DNA from: Caldinitratiruptor microaerophilus
GTDB lineage: Bacteria; Bacillota; Sulfobacillia; Symbiobacteriales; ZC4RG38
NCBI RefSeq assembly: GCF_025999835.1
Contig: NZ_AP025628.1
Location: 2,356,001-2,420,000 of the forward strand
Direction of reading: 5' to 3'
DNA: 64,000 nt
In this document: positions 55,775 to 64,000 of the stretch, piece by piece
How the letters are laid out: the number at the start of each line of letters is the position of its first letter
How positions within the stretch are numbered: position 1 is the first letter of the stretch
Program-made: the position numbers and the translations under genes
The notes under the pieces: generated by a model
The model's database searches: none
The model's input: the letters and a program-made list of their open reading frames with translations, nothing else
What the model was told of the DNA's origin: nothing

Positions 55775-56823
55775 CGCCGGATCACCACCCCGGGGCGGTC
55801 GGTCACGGTGCCGATGCGCCAGGCGGCGAGCCCGAGCTCTGCCAGCGCCGCCACCGCCGCCTCGGCGTCCTCGGGCGGGACGATGATCGCCATGCCGATC
55901 CCGAGGTTGAAGGTCCGCTCCATCTCCTCGGGGGCGACGCGCCCCAGGCGCTGGATGAGCCCGAACACCGGCGGCTCCGGCCAGGTCCCCCGGCGAAGCT
56001 CGACCCCGAGCCCGGCCGGGAGCACGCGGGGCAGGTTCTTGGCGAAGCTGCCGCCGGTGATGTGCGCCGCGGCGGCCAGGCGCACCCGCCCCCGCAGGGC
56101 CAGGAGCGCCGGCGCGTAGATGCGGGTCGGAACGAGGAGCTCCTCGGCGACGGTCCGGCCGCCCAGCTCGGGCGGGCGGTCGTCCAGGTCGAAGGCGCCG
56201 CCCCAGGGGCGCAGGAGGACCCGGCGGGCGAGGCTGTACCCGTTGGAGTGGAGCCCGCTGGACGCCAGCCCGACCACGGCGTGCCCCGGACGGACGTCGC
56301 GCCCGTCCAGGAGGCGGTCCCGGTTCACCACCCCGACGCAGAAGCCGGCCAGATCGTATTCCCCAGGCGCATAGAAGTCGGGCATCTCCGCCGTCTCCCC
56401 GCCCACGAGCGCGCACCCGGCCTGGCGGCACCCCTCGGCCACTCCGCGGACGAGCGCGTCGAGGGTCGCCTCGTCGAGGCTCCCCATGGCCACGTAGTCG
56501 AGGAAGAACAGCGGCTCGGCGCCCTGGACGGCCACGTCGTCCACGTTCATGGCCACGAGGTCGATCCCCACCGTGTCGTGCCGGCCCGCCGCCTGGGCCA
56601 CCTTGAGCTTGGTGCCGACCCCGTCGGCGGAGGACACCAGCACCGGCTCGGGGTAGCGCGACACGTCGAGGGCGAACAGCCCGCCGAACCCCCCGATGTC
56701 CCCGAGCACGCCGGGCCGGTGCGTCCGCCGGGTGTGCGCCGACAGCCGGGCGATGGCACCGGCCTTGCGGGCCACGTCCACCCCGGCGGCGCGGTAGGTG
56801 AGTCCGCCCTCGTCAGGGCGCAT
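55771..56823 (-). CDS. purM: Phosphoribosylformylglycinamidine cyclo-ligase
   Basis: A 350-residue AIR synthetase. GFGGLFALD, VSSADGVGTKLKVA, and the late GGSFAKNLPRVLP are signatures of the PurM fold. ATG start overlaps the purF end by 11 bases. Normal length. Confidence 0.97.
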   Translation of the reverse strand: MRPDEGGLTYRAAGVDVARKAGAIARLSAHTRRTHRPGVLGDIGGFGGLFALDVSRYPEPVLVSSADGVGTKLKVAQAAGRHDTVGIDLVAMNVDDVAVQGAEPLFFLDYVAMGSLDEATLDALVRGVAEGCRQAGCALVGGETAEMPDFYAPGEYDLAGFCVGVVNRDRLLDGRDVRPGHAVVGLASSGLHSNGYSLARRVLLRPWGGAFDLDDRPPELGGRTVAEELLVPTRIYAPALLALRGRVRLAAAAHITGGSFAKNLPRVLPAGLGVELRRGTWPEPPVFGLIQRLGRVAPEEMERTFNLGIGMAIIVPPEDAEAAVAALAELGLAAWRIGTVTDRPGVVIRR

Positions 56824-58275
56824 GCCGCCTCGCCTCCAGCGCGAACTTCCCGGCCTTCTCGTCGACCGGCACGGGGTACTCGCCGGTGAAGCAGGCCATG
56901 CAGAAGCCGCTCCCGGGGTAGCCGGCCGTGCCGACCGCCCGCGCGAGCCCTTCCACCGAGAGGTAGTGCAGGCTGTCCGCCCCCACGGCCTCCCGGATGG
57001 CCTCCACGTCCCGGCCCCGGGCCACGAGGTCCCGGATGTCGGCGGTGTCGATCCCGTAGTGGCAGCCGAACCGGTACGGAGGGGAGGCGATCCGCAGGTG
57101 CACCTCCCGGGCCCCGGCCTCCCGGAGGAGGGAGATCAGGTGCCGGATGGTGGTGCCCCGCACGATCGAGTCGTCCACCAGCACCACCCGCTTGCCCTCC
57201 AGGATCAGGCGCAGCGGGTTGTGCTTGATCTTCACCCCCTGGGCCCGCAGGCCCTGCTGGGGCTGGATGAACGTGCGGCCGATGTACCGGTTCTTGATCA
57301 GGCCCATCTCGTACGGGATGCCGCTCGCCTCGGCGAACCCGGTGGCGGCGGAGATCGAGGAGTCCGGCACGCCGATCACCAGGTCGGCCTCGACCGGCGC
57401 CTCCCGCCACAGCTCCCGGCCCATCTCCTTGCGGGCCGCGTGGACGTTGCGGCCCTGGAGGTTCGAGTCGGGCCGGGCGAAGTACACGTACTCGAACACG
57501 CAGATCCGGCTGGGGCTGGCAGCCGGAAGGGCCTGGCGCGAGCGGAGGTGCCCGTCCCGGATCATCACCAGCTCGCCCGGGGCCACGTCCCGCACGAACT
57601 CGGCGCCCACCGTGTCGAAGGCGCAGGTCTCGGAGGCCACCAGCCAGGCGTCCCCGAGCCGCCCCAGGCTCAGCGGGCGGATGCCGTGCGGGTCGCGCAC
57701 CGCCAGGAGCCGGTCCTCGGTGAGCAGCACCAGGGCGTAGCCACCGGTGAGCTCCTGCAGGGCCACCACCAGCGCCTCCTCGATCCCGCCGCCCCCCCGG
57801 TGGCGGGCGATCAGGTGGGCGAGCACCTCCGTGTCGCTGGTGGTGCTGAAGATCGCCCCCTCGTCCTCCAGCCGGGCCCGGACGGCCCTGGCGGTGACGA
57901 AGTTGCCGTTGTGCGCGACCGCCAGGCTGCCGCGGCGGGTCTCGACGACGATGGGCTGCGCGTTGGCCAGCGTCGACGAGCCGGTCGTCGAGTAGCGCAC
58001 GTGGCCGACGGCGTGCGGGCCCTGCAGGCGGGCCAGGTCCTCGTCCCGGAACACGTCGGTGACGAGGCCCATGCCCCGGTGGCTCAGGAGCCGGTCGCCG
58101 GTCGAGACCGCGATGCCCGCCGACTCCTCCCCGCGGTGCTGGAGGGCATACAGGCCGTAGTACGTGAGGCGGGCGGCCTCCGGGTGCCCGTAGACCCCGA
58201 AGACGCCGCACTCGTCGCGGGGGCCCTTGCCGGGCACGGGCCGGAACGCCCCCACGGCGAGCCGGAGGTCGGGGG

Positions 58276-58291
<16 letters not shown>
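56813..58291 (-). CDS. purF: Amidophosphoribosyltransferase
   Basis: A 492-residue first enzyme of purine synthesis. The mature N-terminal cysteine is expected at [10 protein letters not shown] (Cys28) after removal of a propeptide, as in Bacillus. The PRPP site is [13 protein letters not shown]. Two C-terminal cysteines of the [4Fe-4S] type are seen in [15 protein letters not shown] at 58291 lies nine bases after AAGGAGGG inside purL; ATG at 58312 lacks a ribosome site. The frame is open far upstream, which is a shadow of purL. Confidence 0.95.
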
Positions 58292-60514
<2,223 letters not shown>

Positions 60515-60522
<8 letters not shown>

Positions 60523-61231
60523 GGACGGCCCTCCCCTCGGACAGGTAGCGGATCACGGAGAGGAAGACGAGCCGGCCGTCCTCGGAACCGAGCACGGCCT
60601 CCGCCGCCCGCTCCGGGTGCGGCATGATCCCCAGCACGTTCCCCTGCTCGTTCGTGATGCCGGCGATGTTCGCCACGGAGCCGTTCGGATTCGACTCCGG
60701 GGTGATCTCCCCGTCTGGCGTCGCGTAGCGGAACAGGACCTGCCCCCGCGCCTCGAGGCGCGCCAGCGTCTCCGGGTCCACGTAGTAGTTCCCCTCGCCG
60801 TGGCTGACCGGGATCCGGAGAACCTGCCCCGGCGCGCAGGCGGCCGTGAAGGGGGTGTCCGCGCGCTCGACCCGCACGTGGGTCCACCCGCACACGAAGC
60901 GCAGGGACCGGTTGCGCTGGAAGGCGCCGGGGAGCAGGCCCGCCTCGCAGAGGATCTGGAACCCGTTGCAGATGCCGAGCACCAGGCCGCCCCGCGCCGC
61001 GTGCTCCGCCACGCGCTCCATGACCGGCGCGAAGCGGGCGATCGCCCCCGTCCGCAGGTAGTCCCCGTAGGAGAAACCTCCGGGGAGGATCAGGCAGTCG
61101 TACGGATCCGGAGCCCGGTCCTGGTGCCATACATAGGCAGCGTCCTGGCCCAGCACGCGGGTGAGGACGTGGTAGGTGTCCATCTCGCAGTTGGTGCCCG
61201 GGAACACGACAATGCCGAAGCGCGCCTTCAC
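60515..61231 (-). CDS. purQ: Phosphoribosylformylglycinamidine synthase subunit PurQ
   Basis: A 238-residue class I glutaminase feeding ammonia to Pur[14 protein letters not shown] opens it; [12 protein letters not shown] carries the nucleophile Cys; MPHPERAAE carries His and Glu of the triad. GTG start overlaps the purS stop (GTGA). Confidence 0.97.
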
Positions 61232-61539
61232 GGCCCCCCGGCCTCCCCTGGCCCGGCCGGCCGGCCCGGGACCGGCGCGCGGGCGGCGGGAGCGGGGGCG
61301 ACCTGCACCGTGAACGTCTCGAGGACGGGGTTGGCGAGCAGCCGCTCCCCCACCTCCCGGACCCGCTCCCGGGCCGCCTCCTCCGACGGCGCCTCCAGCC
61401 AGAGCTCGATCAGCTTGCCGACGCGGACCTCCTCGAAGCCCTCGTAGCCGAGCGCCGCCAGGGCGGACCGGACGGTCGCGCCCTGCGGGTCGAGCACGCC
61501 ATGCTTCAGCGTCACCCGCACCTCGGCCTTGTACCGCAC
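61228..61539 (-). CDS. purS: Phosphoribosylformylglycinamidine synthase subunit PurS
   Basis: A 103-residue protein whose first 80 residues match PurS ([18 protein letters not shown] and then [13 protein letters not shown]). The last 22 residues are Pro/Ala-rich, an extension not usual for the family. GTG at 61539 is preferred because it begins the conserved strand; an open frame continues to 61605. Confidence 0.93.
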   Translation of the reverse strand: MRYKAEVRVTLKHGVLDPQGATVRSALAALGYEGFEEVRVGKLIELWLEAPSEEAARERVREVGERLLANPVLETFTVQVAPAPAARAPVPGRPAGPGEAGGP

Positions 61540-61570
61540 CCCTCCGGCCCCTCCCTTCCGTCCGGAGCTC

Positions 61571-62458
61571 TCAGGACAGCACCGGGCGCAGCCGCTCCAG
61601 GACACTCCGGTAGCGGGCCGCCGTCTCGGCCACCCGATCCGGCGGCAGCGGCGGGGCCGGCGGCTCCTTGTTCCACCCGCTCGCCTCCGCCCAGTCCCGG
61701 ATCGGCTGCTTGTCCAGGCTGTCGATCGGCTCGCCCACCCGGTACCGCTCCACCGGCCAGTACCGGGAGGAGTCCGGGGTGAACGCCTCGTCGATGAGGA
61801 TCAGACGATCGCCGTCCCACCCGAACTCCAGCTTCGTGTCGGCCAGCAAGATCCCGGCCCGCTCGGCCCGCTCGGCGGCGAACCGGTAGAGGGCCAGGCT
61901 CAGGTCCCTGAGCCGGAAGGCCGTCTCCTGGCCGAAGCGGCGGGCCACCTCGTCCAGCGTCACGTTCTCGTCGTGTCCGACGTCGTTCTTGAGGGCAGGC
62001 GTGAAGATGGGCTCGGGCAGCCGGGCGTTGAGGGAGAGCCCGGCCGGGAGCTTCACGCCGCAGACGGCGCCCGTCTGGCGGTACTCCTTCCACCCGGAGC
62101 CCGCCAGGTAGCCGCGCACGACGCACTCCACGTCGATCCGCCGCGCCCGCCGCACGACCACGGACCGGCCGGCCAGGAGGGCCTCGTGTTCCGGACGCAG
62201 GCCAAGGCCGGCCACCGAGGTCGTCACGACATGGTTGGGGACGATCGACTCCGTCGCGCGGAACCACAGCACGCTGAGCTCGGTCAGCACCCGGCCCTTG
62301 CCGGGGATGCCGGTGGGAAAGACCACGTCAAAGGCAGAGAGGCGGTCGGTCGCCACCATGAGGAGGCGGTCGCCCAGGTCGAACATCTCCCGGACCTTGC
62401 CGCGGTGCACGAGGGGCAGCCCGAGGTCCGGGCACGTGAGAAGGACATCGCCGTTCAC
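61571..62458 (-). CDS. purC: Phosphoribosylaminoimidazole-succinocarboxamide synthase
   Basis: A 295-residue SAICAR synthetase. GKVREMFDLGDRLLMVATDRLSAFDV and the signatures RRIDVECVVRGYLAGS and LIDEAFTPDSSRYWP are clear. It is of the longer type (about 290 residues) rather than the 235-residue Bacillus type. GTG start seven bases after AGGAGGTG. Confidence 0.96.
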   Translation of the reverse strand: MNGDVLLTCPDLGLPLVHRGKVREMFDLGDRLLMVATDRLSAFDVVFPTGIPGKGRVLTELSVLWFRATESIVPNHVVTTSVAGLGLRPEHEALLAGRSVVVRRARRIDVECVVRGYLAGSGWKEYRQTGAVCGVKLPAGLSLNARLPEPIFTPALKNDVGHDENVTLDEVARRFGQETAFRLRDLSLALYRFAAERAERAGILLADTKLEFGWDGDRLILIDEAFTPDSSRYWPVERYRVGEPIDSLDKQPIRDWAEASGWNKEPPAPPLPPDRVAETAARYRSVLERLRPVLS

Positions 62459-62481
62459 CGAGACACCTCCTGGAGGACGGA

Positions 62482-62637
62482 TCAGGAAAGGTAGGTGGAG
62501 AGCAGCAGGGCGACCCCGAAGCCGGCCAGGGCCGCGAGGACGGCCCGCAGGTGGACCGGCCAGCGCCGGGGCCAGACGAACATCAGGAGGACCGTGGCCA
62601 GAAGCCCGGCCAGAGCGCCGACGAGGAGACCGACCAA
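62482..62637 (-). CDS. 51-residue membrane protein between purB and purC
   Basis: A very short gene. TTG at 62637 follows GGAGG by about eight bases; an in-frame GTG four codons earlier is less well placed. The product is two hydrophobic helices (about 2-21 and 31-48) joined by a basic turn (WPRRWPVH). It lies 28 bases after purB and 23 before purC, so it is in the purine transcript. I recognise no family; regular hydrophobic patterning and a ribosome site support it being real. Confidence 0.55.
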   Translation of the reverse strand: MVGLLVGALAGLLATVLLMFVWPRRWPVHLRAVLAALAGFGVALLLSTYLS

Positions 62638-62665
62638 CGGGTACACCTCCGGGGACCGGCGCGGC

Positions 62666-63973
62666 CTAGATGAGACCCAGCCGGCGGAAGATCGTGTCCA
62701 CGTGCCGGAGGTTCCTGCGGTCGTCGAAGCAGGCCGCGATCTCCTCCGGGGTCAGGCGCGCGGTCACCTCCGGGTCCCGGGCGACCCGCTCGCGGAAGCT
62801 GACCGGGCTACCCCAGGCCTCCATGGCCAGGCGCTGCACCCGCGCGTAGGCCTCATCCCGCGACATCCCCTTCTCGACCAGGGCGAGGAGCACCCGGCCG
62901 GAGTGCACCAGTCCGCCCGTGAGGCCGGCCACGGCCTCCATGCGTTCCGGGTAGACGTGCATGTTCTCCACGAGCCAGACGGTGCGGTCCAGCAGGTAGT
63001 CGGCGAGGATGGTGCTGTCCGGAAGGATGATCCGCTCCACCGAGGAGTGGGAGATGTCCCGCTCGTGCCAGAGCGCGATGTCCTCCAGCGCCGCCACGGC
63101 GTTTGCCCGCAGCACGCGGGCGAGCCCGCAGATCTGCTCCGCACCCACAGGGTTGCGCTTGTGGGGCATGGCGGACGAGCCCTTCTGACCGGCCGCGAAG
63201 GGCTCTTCCACCTCCCGGCCCTCGGTCCGCTGAAGGAGCCGCACCTCGAGGGCGATCTTCTCGAGGGTGCCGCCGAGGATGGCCAGGGCAGTCATCAGCT
63301 CGGCGTGGCGGTCCCGCTGCAGCACCTGGGTGCTGATGGGCGCGGGGGCCAGCCCCATCTTCTCGCACACGTACTGCTCGACGAAGGGGTCGATGTTGCC
63401 GTAGTTCCCCACGGCCCCGGAGATCTTGCCGACGGCGATGCCGCGGCGGGCCCGCTCGAGGCGCTCCCGGTTCCGCTGCATCTCGGCGTACCACAGGGCG
63501 AGCTTGAGACCGAAGGTGGTGGGCTCGGCGTGCACGCCGTGCGTGCGGCCCATGATCAGGGTGTCCTTGAACTCCACCGCGCGGCGCGCGAGCACCGCCA
63601 GGAGGCGATCGGCGCCCGCCAGGATCTCGTCCATCGCCTCCACGAGGAGGGCGGACAGGGCCGTGTCCACGACGTCGCTCGATGTGAGCCCGTAGTGGAC
63701 GAAGCGCGCGGCCGGGCCCATGCGCTCGGCAACGGCCTGCACGAAGGCGATCACGTCGTGCCGCGTCTCCCGCTCGATCTCGGCGACCCGCTCCACGAAC
63801 CGGGCGTCGACGGGGAAGCGCCTCTGCCGGATCTCCTCCACGGCCTCCCGGGGGATCCGGCCGAGCTCCGCCCACGCCTCGCAGGCGTACAGCTCGACGT
63901 CGAGCCAGCGCTCGAAGCGGTGCTCCGGGGACCAGATGCGGCGCATCGCCGGTCGGGTATAGCGCTCGATCAC
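62666..63973 (-). CDS. purB: Adenylosuccinate lyase
   Basis: A 435-residue lyase acting twice in purine synthesis. IERYTRPAMRRIWSPEHRFERWL at the start, the signature GSSAMPHKRNPV with the catalytic serine, and GRTHGVHAEPTTFG with the catalytic His are visible. GTG start at 63973. Upstream genes of the operon (purE is the usual one) would lie beyond the right edge. Confidence 0.97.
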   Translation of the reverse strand: MIERYTRPAMRRIWSPEHRFERWLDVELYACEAWAELGRIPREAVEEIRQRRFPVDARFVERVAEIERETRHDVIAFVQAVAERMGPAARFVHYGLTSSDVVDTALSALLVEAMDEILAGADRLLAVLARRAVEFKDTLIMGRTHGVHAEPTTFGLKLALWYAEMQRNRERLERARRGIAVGKISGAVGNYGNIDPFVEQYVCEKMGLAPAPISTQVLQRDRHAELMTALAILGGTLEKIALEVRLLQRTEGREVEEPFAAGQKGSSAMPHKRNPVGAEQICGLARVLRANAVAALEDIALWHERDISHSSVERIILPDSTILADYLLDRTVWLVENMHVYPERMEAVAGLTGGLVHSGRVLLALVEKGMSRDEAYARVQRLAMEAWGSPVSFRERVARDPEVTARLTPEEIAACFDDRRNLRHVDTIFRRLGLI

Positions 63974-64000
63974 AGGCCATCGCCCCCATCACGGCAATCC

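Overview
The window is a 64-kb stretch of a very GC-rich genome (about 70% by eye). It suggests a spore-forming, probably thermophilic Firmicute of the Symbiobacterium/Thermaerobacter/Caldinitratiruptor kind. The grounds are strong AGGAGG ribosome sites, frequent GTG and TTG starts, the order gatCAB - ligA - pcrA, a T-box leader, a SigH-like sigma factor, a GerD-like lipoprotein, and a structured RNA plus membrane protein that I read as OLE RNA/OapA. The species is not determined. I saw no rRNA, tRNA, CRISPR array, prophage or intact insertion sequence.

Layout. Positions 1-8.7 kb (minus strand) carry a respiratory complex I locus, nuoA-C-D-H-J-K-L-M-N, with nuoB set apart as its own unit with promoter and terminator; nuoI, E, F and G are not present. 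Positions 8.8-13.4 kb hold small housekeeping genes: a B3/B4-domain protein, a HAD phosphatase, a D-amino acid aminotransferase, a YaaR protein, endonuclease III and ketopantoate reductase. hemL follows on the plus strand. Then comes an 880-base gene-free stretch carrying the putative OLE RNA (about 15546-16263), read into oapA.

Positions 16.4-25.2 kb hold a lysophospholipase-like hydrolase, an RRM protein, a 2H phosphoesterase, an rRNA uridine methyltransferase, an LD-carboxypeptidase, gatCAB and a MarR regulator. Positions 25.4-31.8 kb hold two peptide-transporter ATPases, ligA and pcrA. Positions 32.2-36.2 kb form an NAD-salvage group: LysR regulator, pncB, a nicotinamidase-like gene and the regulator nrtR, with a perfect palindrome in front of the nicotinamidase gene. 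Positions 36.3-40.1 kb (plus) form a sulfur-handling group: a rhodanese/persulfide-dioxygenase fusion behind a CsoR/CstR-like operator, a GntR regulator, a TauE/SafE permease and a DUF1634 protein.

Positions 40.1-49.1 kb carry a GerD-like lipoprotein and the complete histidine operon hisZ-G-D-B-(H+A)-F-IE-C behind a T-box leader with a CAC (His) specifier. HisH and HisA are joined in one reading frame, which is unusual. Positions 49.1-51.3 kb hold a SigH-like factor, PspA and a small membrane protein. Positions 51.4-64 kb are a de novo purine operon, purB-(51-aa membrane gene)-purC-S-Q-L-F-M-N-(80-aa membrane gene)-nudix-purH-D, tightly overlapped. The other notable pattern is a heptanucleotide tandem repeat (consensus TGAGTNG) found twice; each copy supplies the stop codon of the gene it follows.
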